Assembly: GCA_046765875.1 (NCBI GenBank)
Contig: JBKPSJ010000369.1
Span: 1-27,911, forward strand
Reading direction: 5' to 3'
DNA length: 27,911 nt
Source of the DNA: DASRHY01 sp046765875
GTDB lineage: Bacteria; Actinomycetota; Actinomycetes; Propionibacteriales; Kribbellaceae
The notes under the pieces are model-generated. The model searched no databases, was not told where the DNA came from, and worked only from the letters and a program-made list of their open reading frames with translations. The position numbers and the translations under genes are program-made. Numbering within the stretch: position 1 is the stretch's first letter; each line of letters opens with the position of its first letter. Of the stretch, positions 7,331 through 16,661 are shown one piece after another.

Positions 7331-9091
7331 CTACTTCTTCTCGGGTACCGCGTCCACGCCGGCCTCCTTGCGCTGGGCCGGGGTGATCGGCGCCGGAGCA
7401 CCGGTGAGCGGATCGAGACCGCCGCCGGACTTCGGGAACGCGATCACGTCGCGGATCGACTCGCTGCCGGACAGCAACGCGACGATCCGGTCCCAGCCGA
7501 ACGCGATGCCACCGTGCGGCGGTGCGCCGTACTTGAATGCCTCGAGCAGGAAGCCGAACTTCTCGGTCGCCTCCTCGTCGGTCAGCCCCATCACCGCGAA
7601 CACCCGTTTCTGCACGTCCTCGCGGTGGATACGGATCGACCCGCCGCCGATCTCGTTGCCGTTGCAGACGATGTCGTACGCGTACGCCAGTGCGCTGCCC
7701 GGATCGGTGTCGAAGGTGTCCATCGACTCCGGCTTGGGCGAGGTGAAGGCGTGGTGCACCGCGGTCCAGGCACCCGACCCGACGGCGACGTCGGTGGTCT
7801 CGGCGACCGGCTCGAACAGCGGCGCGTCGACGACCCAGACGAACCGCCACTCCGACTCGTCGATCAGACCCTGGCGGCGCCCGATCTCCAGCCGGGCCGC
7901 GCCGAGCAGCGACCGTGACGCCTTCGGCTGGCCCGCGGCGAAGAAGACGCAGTCGCCCGGCGCGGCGCCGACGTGCTTGGCCAGGCCCGCCCGTTCGTCC
8001 TCGGACAGGTTCTTCGCGACCGGGCCGCCGAGCTCGCCGTCCTCCTGCACCAGCACGTATGCCAGACCGCGAGCGCCGCGCTGCTTGGCCCACTCCTGCC
8101 AGGCGTCGAGCTGCTTGCGCGGCTGGCTCGCGCCACCCGGCATCACGACCGCGCCGACGTAGTCAGCCTGGAACACTCGGAACGGCGTGTCCTTGAAGTA
8201 CTCGGTGCACTCGACCAGCTCGAGCCCGAGCCGCAGGTCCGGCTTGTCGGTGCCGAACCGGCGCATCGCCTCCTCGTACGTCATCCGTGGGATCGGCGTG
8301 CTCAGGTCGTGGCCGGCCAGCCGCCATAGCGCGACGAGGATCTCCTCCGACAGCGCGATGATGTCGTCCTGGTCGATGAAGCTCATCTCGATGTCGAGCT
8401 GGGTGAACTCCGGCTGCCGGTCGGCGCGGAAGTCCTCGTCGCGGTAGCAGCGCGCGATCTGGTAGTACCGCTCCATCCCGGCCACCATCAGCAACTGCTT
8501 GAACAGCTGCGGCGACTGGGGCAACGCGTACCAGGATCCCGGCTGCAGCCGTGCCGGAACGAGGAAGTCGCGAGCGCCCTCCGGGGTGGACCGGGTCAGC
8601 GTCGGCGTCTCGATCTCGACGAAGTCATGTCGGTCCAGCACATCCCTTGCGACCCGGTTGACCTCGCTGCGCAGCCGGATCGCCGCGGCCGGTCCGGGCC
8701 GGCGCAGATCCAGGTACCGGTGCTTGAGCCGGACCTCCTCGTTGACGCTGCCAGCGTGATGCTCCTCGACCGGGAACGGCAGCGGCGCCGACTCCGACAA
8801 CACCTCGACGTCGGCGGCGATCACCTCGATCTCGCCGGTCGGGATGCTCGGGTTCGCGTTGCCCTCCGGGCGGATCGAGACCTCGCCGGTGACCTCGAGG
8901 CAGAACTCCGACCGCAGCGGGTGCGCGACCTCCTCGTCGCGGATGACCACCTGGACGGCGCCCGACGCGTCGCGCAGGTCGATGAACGCCACGCCGCCGT
9001 GATCGCGCCGCCGGGCCACCCACCCGGCCAGCGTCACGGTCTCGCCGGCGTTCCCGGCGCGCAGCGAGCCTGCGGTATGGGTACGGATCAC
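7331..9091 (-). CDS. aspS: Aspartyl-tRNA synthetase (probably the non-discriminating type)
   Basis: The 586-residue class II synthetase charges tRNA-Asp. The N-terminal OB fold (TVTLAGWVARRRDHGGVAFIDLRD) binds the anticodon; motif 2 is RCYRDEDFRADRQPEFTQLD; motif 3 is GGIAFGWDRI near the C-terminus. The bacterial GAD insertion domain is present between them, as in other bacterial AspRS, and the length fits. The GTG start at 9091 has AAGGAG six bases upstream and overlaps the hisS stop (GTGA, 9088-9091). Many actinobacteria use a non-discriminating AspRS with GatCAB to make Asn-tRNA; whether that holds here is inference. Confidence 0.96.
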   Translation of the reverse strand: MIRTHTAGSLRAGNAGETVTLAGWVARRRDHGGVAFIDLRDASGAVQVVIRDEEVAHPLRSEFCLEVTGEVSIRPEGNANPSIPTGEIEVIAADVEVLSESAPLPFPVEEHHAGSVNEEVRLKHRYLDLRRPGPAAAIRLRSEVNRVARDVLDRHDFVEIETPTLTRSTPEGARDFLVPARLQPGSWYALPQSPQLFKQLLMVAGMERYYQIARCYRDEDFRADRQPEFTQLDIEMSFIDQDDIIALSEEILVALWRLAGHDLSTPIPRMTYEEAMRRFGTDKPDLRLGLELVECTEYFKDTPFRVFQADYVGAVVMPGGASQPRKQLDAWQEWAKQRGARGLAYVLVQEDGELGGPVAKNLSEDERAGLAKHVGAAPGDCVFFAAGQPKASRSLLGAARLEIGRRQGLIDESEWRFVWVVDAPLFEPVAETTDVAVGSGAWTAVHHAFTSPKPESMDTFDTDPGSALAYAYDIVCNGNEIGGGSIRIHREDVQKRVFAVMGLTDEEATEKFGFLLEAFKYGAPPHGGIAFGWDRIVALLSGSESIRDVIAFPKSGGGLDPLTGAPAPITPAQRKEAGVDAVPEKK

Positions 9092-10416
9092 TGGATCTCC
9101 TTGGTCACGATCTGCGGCCGCAGGTCCTCGGCCGGCGGCATCCATGTCTGCGCGTCGGCCGGCACCTGGTCGCCGCTGCGGATGTCCTTCACCTCGTCGG
9201 GCTCACCCGGGAACCAGACGTACGGAATCCCCCTCCGGTCGGCGAACCGGATCTGCCTGCCGAACTTGGCAGCAGCGGGTGCCACCTCGGTCGGGATCCC
9301 GCGGGACCGCAGTTTGGCCGCCGTACGCATCGCGTCGGCCCGGCTGTCCTCGTCGGCCAGGGCCACCAGCACAGCGGTCGGGGTACGCCGGGTCGCGGCG
9401 AGCCGGTCCTGGCCGAGCAGCCGGCCGAGCAGCCGGGTGACTCCGATCGAGATGCCCACGCCGGGGTACGTGGTCCGACCGTCACTGGCGAGCGCGTCGT
9501 ACCGCCCGCCGGCGTTGATCGATCCGTAGTCCTCGTCGCCGATCAGGAACGTCTCGTAGACCGTGCCGGTGTAGTAGTCCAGCCCGCGGGCGATCCTCAT
9601 ATCGGCCAGCAGCAGGGCCGGCGCGTGCTCGTTCGCGGCGGCCATCACCTGGCTGAGCTGCTCCAGCCCCTCGTCCAGGGTCTCGTGCTTGACGCCGAGT
9701 GCCCGGATGCGGTCGGCGAACGACTCGTCGGTCGCCGAGATCTCCGCCAGCTGGACCGCCGCCTTGCCCTGCGCCTCGGTGGCGCCGTCCGCGACCAGCC
9801 GCTCGATCACGATGGCCGGGCCGATCTTGTCCAGCTTGTCCACGGTCCGCAGGACCGCGGTGACGTCGTCCAGCCCGAGGCCGCGGTAGAAGCCCTCCGG
9901 GATCTTGCGGTTGTTCACCTTGATCACGAACGGCGGCACCGGCAGCCGACTGAGCGCGTCGGCCACCACCAGCGGCAGCTCGACCTCGTAGTGGAACGGC
10001 AGCTCACCCGCGTCGACGATGTCGATGTCGGCCTGGGTGAACTCGCGGTACCGGCCTTCCTGCGGGCGTTCGCCGCGCCAGACCTTCTGGATCTGATACC
10101 GGCGGAACGGGAAGACGAGCTTGCCCGCGTTCTCCAGGACGTACCGGGCGAACGGCACGGTCAGGTCGAAGTGCAGCCCGAGACCCGGGCCGTCGTCGTC
10201 GGCGCCCGCGGCCAGCCGGCGTACCGCGTAGATCTCCTTGTCCGCGTCCTCGCCCTGGTTCGACAGCCGCTCGACCGGCTCGACCGCGCGGGTCTCGATC
10301 GAGGCGAAGCCGTGCAGCTCGAACGTGTCCCGGATGGTGTCGATGAAGTGCTGCTCGACGATCCGGTCCGCGGGCAGCCATTCGGGAAACCCACTGATCG
10401 GGGTCACCTTGCTCAT
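9088..10416 (-). CDS. hisS: Histidyl-tRNA synthetase
   Basis: The 442-residue class II synthetase shows motif 2 (YQIQKVWRGERPQEGRYREFTQAD, residues 107-130), the HisA signature RGLDYYTG at 277-284, the GGRYD of HisB at 303-307, and a C-terminal anticodon-binding domain (TAVLVALADEDSRADAMRTAAKLRSRGI). It charges tRNA-His in the cytoplasm. The ATG at 10416 was chosen because homologous sequence starts there; seven bases separate it from the stop of the MBL gene. The downstream aspS start overlaps its stop by four bases, so both synthetases are likely made from one message in a coupled way. No T-box or other leader is visible. Confidence 0.96.
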   Translation of the reverse strand: MSKVTPISGFPEWLPADRIVEQHFIDTIRDTFELHGFASIETRAVEPVERLSNQGEDADKEIYAVRRLAAGADDDGPGLGLHFDLTVPFARYVLENAGKLVFPFRRYQIQKVWRGERPQEGRYREFTQADIDIVDAGELPFHYEVELPLVVADALSRLPVPPFVIKVNNRKIPEGFYRGLGLDDVTAVLRTVDKLDKIGPAIVIERLVADGATEAQGKAAVQLAEISATDESFADRIRALGVKHETLDEGLEQLSQVMAAANEHAPALLLADMRIARGLDYYTGTVYETFLIGDEDYGSINAGGRYDALASDGRTTYPGVGISIGVTRLLGRLLGQDRLAATRRTPTAVLVALADEDSRADAMRTAAKLRSRGIPTEVAPAAAKFGRQIRFADRRGIPYVWFPGEPDEVKDIRSGDQVPADAQTWMPPAEDLRPQIVTKEIQ

Positions 10417-10423
10417 TTCTGGC

Positions 10424-11113
10424 TCATATCTGCATGCTCTCCAGGTCCTGCAGGTAGGGGTTGGTCGCCTTCTCCCGGCCGATCGTGGTCTGGCCACCGT
10501 GTCCCGGCAGGACGGCGATGTCGTCGTCCAGCGGCAGGATCTTGGTGGCCAGCGTATGCAGCATGGCCTGGTGGTCGCCGCCTGGCAGGTCCGTCCGCCC
10601 GATCGATCCGGCGAACAGCACATCACCGGAGAACAGCAGCCTGCTGACATCCTCCGGTCCCTCGTACGGCGTGGTGAAGGTGACCGAGCCCTCCGTGTGA
10701 CCCGGCATGTGATCGACGGTCAGGCTCAGCCCGGCGAGTTCGAGTCTCGTCCCGTCGGCGAGCTCGGCGACGTCGTCGGGCTCGGCGAACGTGTGCCTGC
10801 CGCCCAGCAGCATCCGCGCGGTCTCCGGGCTGATCCCGGCCATCGGGTCGGCGAGCAGGTGCCGGTCGAGCGGGTGGATGTAAGCCGTGGCGTCGTACGT
10901 CCCGCACACCGGCAGCACCGAGAACATGTGGTCGATGTGTCCGTGGGTGAGCAGCACCGCGACCGGCTTGAGCTTGTTCTCCGCGACGATCTGCTCGACG
11001 GTCGCCGCCGCCTCCTGCCCGGGATCGATGACGACGCACTCCGAGCCCTGCGCGGCCGCGACGACGTAGCAGTTGGTACCCCACGAACCGGCGGGGAACC
11101 CGGCAATGAGCAC
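10424..11113 (-). CDS. MBL fold metallo-hydrolase (glyoxalase II-like)
   Basis: The protein of 229 residues has the metallo-beta-lactamase metal motif THGHIDH at residues 56-62, followed by HMPGHTEGS (third-strand His), a GDVLF aspartate segment and LPGHG near the end, the set of two-metal ligands used by glyoxalase II-type hydrolases. The natural substrate is unknown. The GTG at 11113 was chosen because GGGAAGG lies five bases before it and the actinobacterial family starts as MLIAGFPAG. An ATG at 11179 would add 22 residues; it lies just 6 bases after a TAGCCT -10-like hexamer, so a leaderless longer form cannot be ruled out. The gene precedes hisS, as in Mycobacterium and other actinobacteria. 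Confidence 0.88.
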   Translation of the reverse strand: MLIAGFPAGSWGTNCYVVAAAQGSECVVIDPGQEAAATVEQIVAENKLKPVAVLLTHGHIDHMFSVLPVCGTYDATAYIHPLDRHLLADPMAGISPETARMLLGGRHTFAEPDDVAELADGTRLELAGLSLTVDHMPGHTEGSVTFTTPYEGPEDVSRLLFSGDVLFAGSIGRTDLPGGDHQAMLHTLATKILPLDDDIAVLPGHGGQTTIGREKATNPYLQDLESMQI

Positions 11114-11185
11114 GACGACCTTCCCGTACGGAGACTCTTCTGGGACTTTCTGGGCACGCCGGACCGATCGGACCGGCATCCGCCA

Positions 11186-11191
11186 AGGCTA
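11186..11191 (-). promoter_or_regulatory. Candidate -10 element for the MBL-hisS-aspS unit
   Basis: The minus-strand hexamer TAGCCT fits TANNNT and lies at the only upstream gap of this gene chain. From here initiation would fall near 11179, giving a leader of about 66 bases before the chosen GTG, or a leaderless transcript for the alternative ATG. No good -35 was seen. Confidence 0.3.
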
Positions 11192-11355
11192 CTTGCCCCC
11201 CGCCCCGCGACGCTCATCGGGCAAGTCCGTTGCGCACTGGCGCTGAGTTTGTGATGGTCGAGGCGGGAGGGTTGGTACCCGGCGCTAGGGCGTGAACCAG
11301 CGTCCTAAGACAATGGGGCCAGCGACGCATTACATACCGCCGGAAGGGGCGAGTT

Positions 11356-12582
11356 GTGGCCGAGAGCACCTGGGGCCGGGTAGGCGACGACGGGACGGTC
11401 TACGTTCGCACCAAGGACGGTGAGCGCGCAGTCGGGCAGTGGCCCGATGCGGAGCCGGCCGAGGCGCTCGCCTTCTATACCCGGCGGTTCAACGCTCTGG
11501 TGTTCGAGGTCGACCTGCTGGAGAAGCGGGTCAAGGCCGGGACTGTGTCTCCCGACGACGCCCGCGCGGCGGTGAAGAAGGTGTCCGCGTCGATCGAGAA
11601 CGCCCAGGCGGTCGGCGACCTGGACGGCCTGCGGGACCGGCTCGACCAGCTCAACCCCGTGGTCGCCGAGCAGCGCGAGCGGCGCCGGGCCGAACGAGCG
11701 GCGAAGGTCGAGGAGGCCCGCGAGGCCAAGGCCCGGATCGCCGACGAGGCCGAGGCGATCGCGGCCGGCACCGACTGGCGGCACGGCGTCACCCGGCTGC
11801 GCGAACTGCTCGACGAGTGGAAGGCGCTCCCCCGGCTGGACAAGACCAGCGACGACACGCTATGGCACCGGTTCTCGTCGGCCCGTACGACGTACACCCG
11901 GCATCGCAAGCAGCACTTCGCCGAGCTGTCCTCCAAGCGCGAGGAGGCCGCGGTGGTCAAGGAGCGGCTGGCCGCCGAGGCCGAGGAGCTCTCCACCTCG
12001 ACAGAGTGGGGTCCGACCTCTGGCCGGTTCCGCGACCTGATGCGGCAGTGGAAGGCGGCGGGACCGGCACCGCGCGAGGTCGACGACAAGCTGTGGGCCC
12101 GGTTCCGTGCCGCTCAGGACACCTTCTTCGGCGCCCGCGACGCGATCCAGGCCGAGGAGAACGTGGAGCAGCGCGCCAACCTCGAGCGGAAGGAAGCCCT
12201 GCTCGTCGAGGCCGAGTCGATGCTCCCGATCACCGACGCGAAGGCGGCCCGCGACCACCTCCGTTACCTGCTGGACCGCTGGGACCAGGTCGGCAAGGTC
12301 CCGCGCGACGCGATGCGCCCGATCGACAGCCGGCTGCGCGCGGTCGAGGACGCCGTCCGCGCAGCCGAGGACGAGGTCTGGCAACGCAGCAACCCGGAGG
12401 CCCGGGCCCGCGCCGAGGCGACGGTCCAGCAGTTGCGCTCGTCGATCGCCGACCTGGAGTCGCGGCTGGCCAAGGCGACCGCGCAGGGCAACGAGCGGAA
12501 GGCCCGCGAGGCGCGCGAGTCGATCGAGGCCCGGCGCGCCTGGCTGCAGGAAGCCGAACGCGCGCTGTCCGACTTCAGCTGA
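11356..12582 (+). CDS. DUF349 domain-containing coiled-coil protein
   Basis: The 408-residue protein contains three DUF349-type repeats, each a helical unit with a central W-K/D and a following F-R/H-A pattern: about residues 141-188 (LLDEWKALPR...LWHRFSSAR), 218-265 (LMRQWKAAG...LWARFRAAQ) and a weaker one at 296-340 (LLDRWDQVGKV). The rest is strongly charged helix, probably coiled coil (residues 100-135 and 345-408). It is cytoplasmic, with no signal peptide. The biochemical function of this family is not settled. The GTG at 11356 is preceded by GGAAGGGG. The gene is transcribed away from the MBL-hisS unit and ends at a strong hairpin. A DUF349 gene in the rel-hisS interval is common in actinobacteria. 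Confidence 0.85.
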   Translation: MAESTWGRVGDDGTVYVRTKDGERAVGQWPDAEPAEALAFYTRRFNALVFEVDLLEKRVKAGTVSPDDARAAVKKVSASIENAQAVGDLDGLRDRLDQLNPVVAEQRERRRAERAAKVEEAREAKARIADEAEAIAAGTDWRHGVTRLRELLDEWKALPRLDKTSDDTLWHRFSSARTTYTRHRKQHFAELSSKREEAAVVKERLAAEAEELSTSTEWGPTSGRFRDLMRQWKAAGPAPREVDDKLWARFRAAQDTFFGARDAIQAEENVEQRANLERKEALLVEAESMLPITDAKAARDHLRYLLDRWDQVGKVPRDAMRPIDSRLRAVEDAVRAAEDEVWQRSNPEARARAEATVQQLRSSIADLESRLAKATAQGNERKAREARESIEARRAWLQEAERALSDFS

Positions 12583-12598
12583 ACGGTCCTGCACAGCG

Positions 12599-12634
12599 CC
12601 GGGCGCCGCCGGCCGAAAGGCCGCCGGCGCCCGG
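12599..12634. terminator. Strong GC hairpin with GAAA loop between convergent genes
   Basis: Arms 12599-12614 and 12619-12634 pair over 16 bp with a single mismatch around a GAAA tetraloop. It begins 17 bases after the DUF349 stop and ends 25 bases before the stop of the large secreted protein gene on the other strand, so it can serve both. No U-tract follows, as is usual in high-GC actinobacteria. Confidence 0.85.
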
Positions 12635-12659
12635 GGTCAAAGCCCGAAGCGGGCAGGGA

Positions 12660-15600
12660 TCACGGACCGAAGAAGGTCATCACCCGCCCAACGAGGTCGG
12701 ACTTGTCGGCGGCGGTGCCGTAGGACTCCATCGGGAAGGCCAGGAACACCACCTTGTACGACCCGGCGAACGACAGCGCATCCGGCTGCGCGGCGTCGTC
12801 GGTGAACGCCGGCTGCGCGGTGCCGTTCGGCGTGATCCGGTCCTCGAACGCCGCGCCGAGCACGGAGTGGTCGAGCGGCACGCTGACGATGCCGTCCGTG
12901 ACCGGGCTGCCCGCGACGCCGTGGACGTTGGCCGTCGCCTTGTCGTTCTGGGTCTCGCTGCCGTCCCAGGTGATGTGCAGGTAGTCGTGCACGAACGCGG
13001 TCGTGCCGGCCGCCTGGTCGAGGATGTCCTGGCCGGACACCAGCAACCTCCCGCCACCGTCGAGGTAGGCCGTCAGCTGACCCTCGTACGGTGTGATCGG
13101 TCCTGGGTAGGTGTTACCGGTGAACCAGACCACGTTCTTGTGAGCCAGCAGGTAGCCCTGCGGAAGCTGGCTGCTCGTGGCGAGGTCCCAGGTGTCGAAC
13201 TGGACGCCGGCCGACGTCAGCGCGGTGGTGTACGCCGGCTGCACGTTCGGGATGTTGCCGTCACCGTCGACAAGCAGCGTGTCCTTGGTGACCGGCAGCG
13301 TCGTCACGGTCGCCGAGGCGGACACGCCCGGGCTCGCGCTGGACGTCGCCGTCACCGTGGCGGTGTTCGTCGCGGTCGCCCCGGCGGGAATATCGACCTT
13401 GACACATACGGTCGTCTCGGCACCCGGCGTCAGGCTGGATGTCGTCGACTGCGGTGTCGTGCAGGACTCGTCGTAGAAGCTGACCGGGAAGGTCCCGCCC
13501 GTACTCGACAACGCGTAGCTGTCGGCCGTGAACCCGAGGTTCCTGACCGTGTTCTTGTACGTCACGCTGTTACCGGGCCGGGCCCCGTCGGTCTGCGTCG
13601 CCGGAGTGATGCCGACGGCGTAGGGCGGGGCGATCGGGGTGATCACCGGCGAGCCGGTGGTGAGCGGTCCCTGTGCGGAGACCGCGCGCACACCATCGTT
13701 GACGATCGACGTCACCTTGTTCTGCAGTGAGCCGTTGATGTTGACGCTGAAGTGCACCGTCGTCCTACCCCCGGCCGGAACCGTCAGGCCGGTCCAGGTG
13801 ACCACACCGGAGGCGTTCGTCCCGCCGTTGTCGGCCGAGACGAAGGTGGTGTTGGCCGGCACCGGGTCGGTGATCTTCACGCCGGTCGCGCCGGCGTTGC
13901 CGATGTTCGCCACGGTGAGCGTGTAGTCCACCCTGCTGGCCGGCCCGACCGGGACGCCCGCGTCGGCCTTGGTCACGACCAGTGCGGGAACCGCGGTCGG
14001 CTCCGTGGTCTTGAACGCGCCCCGCCCGTGGGTACCGGCGGCCAGCGTCCGATGCGACGGGTCGAGGTCCAACTGCCAGATCGCGACGTCCGGCATGCCG
14101 GAGCCCAGCGGGGCCCAGTGCGCGCCTCCGTCGTGGGTGACGAAGGGTCCGACATCCGTACCGGCGTACAGGGTGTTCGCGTACGACGGGTCGAGGATGA
14201 TCGAGTTCACCGGGCTGTCCGGCAGGTTCGCACTGATGTCGACCCAGGTCTGGCCGCCGTTCAGTGTCCTGAACACGTGCCCCGGCCGCGACGGCGTCGC
14301 CGCGTTGAAGCCGGCGTACGAGGCATACGCGATCCGGTAGTTGCTGCGGTCGACCGCGAACTGCGTGATCGGCCGCTTCGGCAGTTGCCCGTTGTCGACC
14401 CGAGTCCAGGTCGGATTGTCGGTCACCTGCGCGTTCGGGCTGACATAGACGGAGCCGTCCTCGGCGCCGGTGTAGACGGCGTCCCCGCCGCCGACGCCGA
14501 TCGCGGAGATGAAGCAACCGCGACCGCCGTTCGGCGCCGGACCGGTACAGCCGCTGCTCAGGTCGGGGCTGATCGGCTTCCACCTGACATTGCCCGCGGA
14601 CGGCGCCTTCGCGTTGTCGGTGCGGTAGAGCCGGTACGTGCCGAGGAACAGCTGGTTGGTGTTGCGCTGGTTCATCACCCACGGGATGTAGAACTCGGCA
14701 CGGTCGCTCAGGTTGATGCCGGTCGTGATGCTCTGGTTGCTGAAGAACGACGCGCCGCCATCGGTGTACCGGTACGGCGTGATACCGAAGTACGTGCCGT
14801 ACACGTAGTTCGCATCGGTCGGGTCGACCAGGACCTGGCCGCCGTCACCACTTGCGACGTCGAACCAGCTGTCCGAGGCCACCGACTTGCGGTCGGTCCC
14901 GTTGTCCTGGGTTCCGCCCCAGAAGCGGGCAGGCACCGTCGGCACGTTCGCGATCGAGGTGAACTGGCCGAGCGTCAGGTTGGTCCGATGGGTGACCACG
15001 GCCGTGGCCGGGTCGACCGTACCGTTCAGGTTCTGCCAGGTCACCGCACTGAGCGGGTCGGTGGCGTTCGGCCGGCCGCCACGGTCCGGGCTGTACCAGA
15101 CGCCGCCGTCGTTGCCGATCAGCAGGTGGGCCGGACTCGCCGGGTCGACCGCGAGGGCATGGAAGTCGGGGTGCTGGTCCCAGCCGAGGTTCTTCCAGGT
15201 CTGGCCGCCGTCGTCGGACCGGAAGATGCCGCCGGAGCCGATCGCGTAGTTGAACTGGCCGGCGGCGTACACGATGTCCGGGTTGTCCGGGTCGGCGAGG
15301 ATCACGTTGTCGTAGAAGCACTGCTCGGCGCAGTAGTCCTCGACCGTGTCGGCGCCGGTGCCGGCGGGCAGCATCGTCCAGCTCGCGCCCTCGTTGACGG
15401 ACTTGAACACCCGCGCCGGCTGGTCGCTCCAGTTGAAGCCGGCGTAGAGCACGGCGCCATGGCCGGCCGGGTGCGACAGCCCGAGCGCGAACCGCGTCTG
15501 CGTCGCGCCGAAGTCGGCGGTCGGCAGCCCGGTCATGATCGGCGACCAGTGCGCGCCCGCGTCGGTGCTCTTGTAGATCGCGTCACCCCAGAACGAGCTG

Positions 15601-16526
15601 TACAGCACGTTCGGGTTCTGCGGGTCCATTTCGAGGTCGGTCGCGCCGTTGGACTCGTTCTTGGCCTCCTTGAGGAGGGTCCAGTTCACACCGCCGTCGT
15701 TGGACTCCCAGATTCCGTACCGGGAGTGCACCGCCGGCGTGGTCCGCCGGGCACCGCCGCGGCCACGCAGGATCGAGACGTACAGGTGGTCGGCGTTGCG
15801 CGGATCGACGACCAGCGCCGAGGATGCGACACCCTCGAAGAAGTCGCCTGACACGTGCGACCAGTGCTCGCCGCCGTCGGTGGACCTGAGGATGCCGTTG
15901 CCGAAGTAGCTGTCGCCGGACAGCGCGCCCTCGCCGGTGCCGGCGTACACAACCGAGTCGTCGGACGGCGCGACCGCGAGTGCGCCGATCGACAGCGACG
16001 GCAGGTTGTCGGTCTTCGCCGACCACGTGCCGCTGGCCTGGTCGTACAGCCAGATGCCACCCTGGGCGCCGCCGAGGATGAACTGGCCGTTGCTCGGCCG
16101 GATGGCCAGGGCGCCGATCCGGCCCGCCATCGCGGTGAAGATCGGAGTGCTCCGGGTGACCTGGACGATCGGGTTGGGGCCGAGACCGGTCCACCGACCG
16201 TTGAACGTCGCCGGGCCGGGGCTCGGGACGCCCTCCGTGCGCAGCCGGGCAGCGGTCCGCGCGGCGGCGGCACGGAGCGCGCCGGCCTGCTGGTTGGATA
16301 GCGCCTGGTCACCGGCGACGCGCCGGCTCATAAAGAACTGGTCACGCTGCAGGAGGAGCTGCTCGTCCTCCTCGTTGAGGCGGGGCGGACCCACCCCCGG
16401 CTGCAGCGTTGGTGTGTCGTCGACGCCGGCGCCCGTAGCCGGGTCCGCCGGTGCGATCAGGAGACCGGCGACGAGGACGGCCGAACCGATCGCCGCCACG
16501 CTGTTTCGAATGCGCCTCACACTCAT
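12660..16526 (-). CDS. Large secreted Asp-box (BNR/sortilin-like) beta-propeller protein with DUF11-like and C-terminal amidotransferase-like domains
   Basis: The 1288-residue protein has a Sec signal peptide (MSVRRIR basic end, hydrophobic 10-26, cleavage likely near ATGAG 30-34). Residues about 110-840 form a repeat propeller with Asp-box motifs S/T-x-D/N-x-G-x-x-W at 215-222, 275-282, 320-327, 376-383, 437-444, 754-761 and 797-804, like Vps10/sortilin N domains and GH74-type folds. A DUF11-like Ig domain follows (about 847-950), then an NPCBM/NEW3-like beta domain (about 968-1078), then a flavodoxin-like domain (1082-1288, DTLLVDGDGN...VVWFTGN...GGRLLVSGQDIL) resembling class I amidotransferase or ThuA folds, without an evident Cys nucleophile. 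The ATG at 16526 has GGGAG seven bases upstream. It is probably extracellular; the ligand or substrate is unknown and no catalytic residues could be assigned. Confidence 0.82.
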   Translation of the reverse strand: MSVRRIRNSVAAIGSAVLVAGLLIAPADPATGAGVDDTPTLQPGVGPPRLNEEDEQLLLQRDQFFMSRRVAGDQALSNQQAGALRAAAARTAARLRTEGVPSPGPATFNGRWTGLGPNPIVQVTRSTPIFTAMAGRIGALAIRPSNGQFILGGAQGGIWLYDQASGTWSAKTDNLPSLSIGALAVAPSDDSVVYAGTGEGALSGDSYFGNGILRSTDGGEHWSHVSGDFFEGVASSALVVDPRNADHLYVSILRGRGGARRTTPAVHSRYGIWESNDGGVNWTLLKEAKNESNGATDLEMDPQNPNVLYSSFWGDAIYKSTDAGAHWSPIMTGLPTADFGATQTRFALGLSHPAGHGAVLYAGFNWSDQPARVFKSVNEGASWTMLPAGTGADTVEDYCAEQCFYDNVILADPDNPDIVYAAGQFNYAIGSGGIFRSDDGGQTWKNLGWDQHPDFHALAVDPASPAHLLIGNDGGVWYSPDRGGRPNATDPLSAVTWQNLNGTVDPATAVVTHRTNLTLGQFTSIANVPTVPARFWGGTQDNGTDRKSVASDSWFDVASGDGGQVLVDPTDANYVYGTYFGITPYRYTDGGASFFSNQSITTGINLSDRAEFYIPWVMNQRNTNQLFLGTYRLYRTDNAKAPSAGNVRWKPISPDLSSGCTGPAPNGGRGCFISAIGVGGGDAVYTGAEDGSVYVSPNAQVTDNPTWTRVDNGQLPKRPITQFAVDRSNYRIAYASYAGFNAATPSRPGHVFRTLNGGQTWVDISANLPDSPVNSIILDPSYANTLYAGTDVGPFVTHDGGAHWAPLGSGMPDVAIWQLDLDPSHRTLAAGTHGRGAFKTTEPTAVPALVVTKADAGVPVGPASRVDYTLTVANIGNAGATGVKITDPVPANTTFVSADNGGTNASGVVTWTGLTVPAGGRTTVHFSVNINGSLQNKVTSIVNDGVRAVSAQGPLTTGSPVITPIAPPYAVGITPATQTDGARPGNSVTYKNTVRNLGFTADSYALSSTGGTFPVSFYDESCTTPQSTTSSLTPGAETTVCVKVDIPAGATATNTATVTATSSASPGVSASATVTTLPVTKDTLLVDGDGNIPNVQPAYTTALTSAGVQFDTWDLATSSQLPQGYLLAHKNVVWFTGNTYPGPITPYEGQLTAYLDGGGRLLVSGQDILDQAAGTTAFVHDYLHITWDGSETQNDKATANVHGVAGSPVTDGIVSVPLDHSVLGAAFEDRITPNGTAQPAFTDDAAQPDALSFAGSYKVVFLAFPMESYGTAADKSDLVGRVMTFFGP

Positions 16527-16582
16527 GTCGTTACTCCCACTCCCCCGAGCACGGACAGAGCACAACAGCTGTACGGGATATT

Positions 16583-16610
16583 GGTATACGACGGTAGTTG
16601 CGATCCACAA
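16583..16610 (-). promoter_or_regulatory. Candidate promoter of the large secreted protein gene
   Basis: On the minus strand TTGTGG (16605-16610) and TATACC (16583-16588) are separated by 16 bases, a plausible sigma-A-type arrangement in a locally AT-richer gap, about 57 bases before the ATG. The gap separates this gene from the Tat lipoprotein gene, and no terminator was seen between them. Confidence 0.4.
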
Positions 16611-16661
16611 CCGAGACGAGGGTTTCCATTCGCCTGGCGACAACCTGGCCGGGGTGGTGGA

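Noticed and set aside
10417..11355. T-box or other amino-acid riboswitch before the hisS-aspS chain
   Set aside because: No T-box core or stem-loop and terminator pair was found before hisS or in the 11114-11355 leader; seven bases separate hisS from the upstream gene.
11439..13730. 763-codon plus-strand frame running through DUF349 and into the next gene
   Set aside because: It is out of frame with the DUF349 coding sequence, crosses the terminator hairpin and gives Arg/Gly-rich sequence with no family match.
13752..15851. 699-codon plus-strand frame opposite the large secreted protein
   Set aside because: The minus strand carries a signal peptide and seven Asp-box motifs, while this frame is low-information Arg/Val/Asp sequence.
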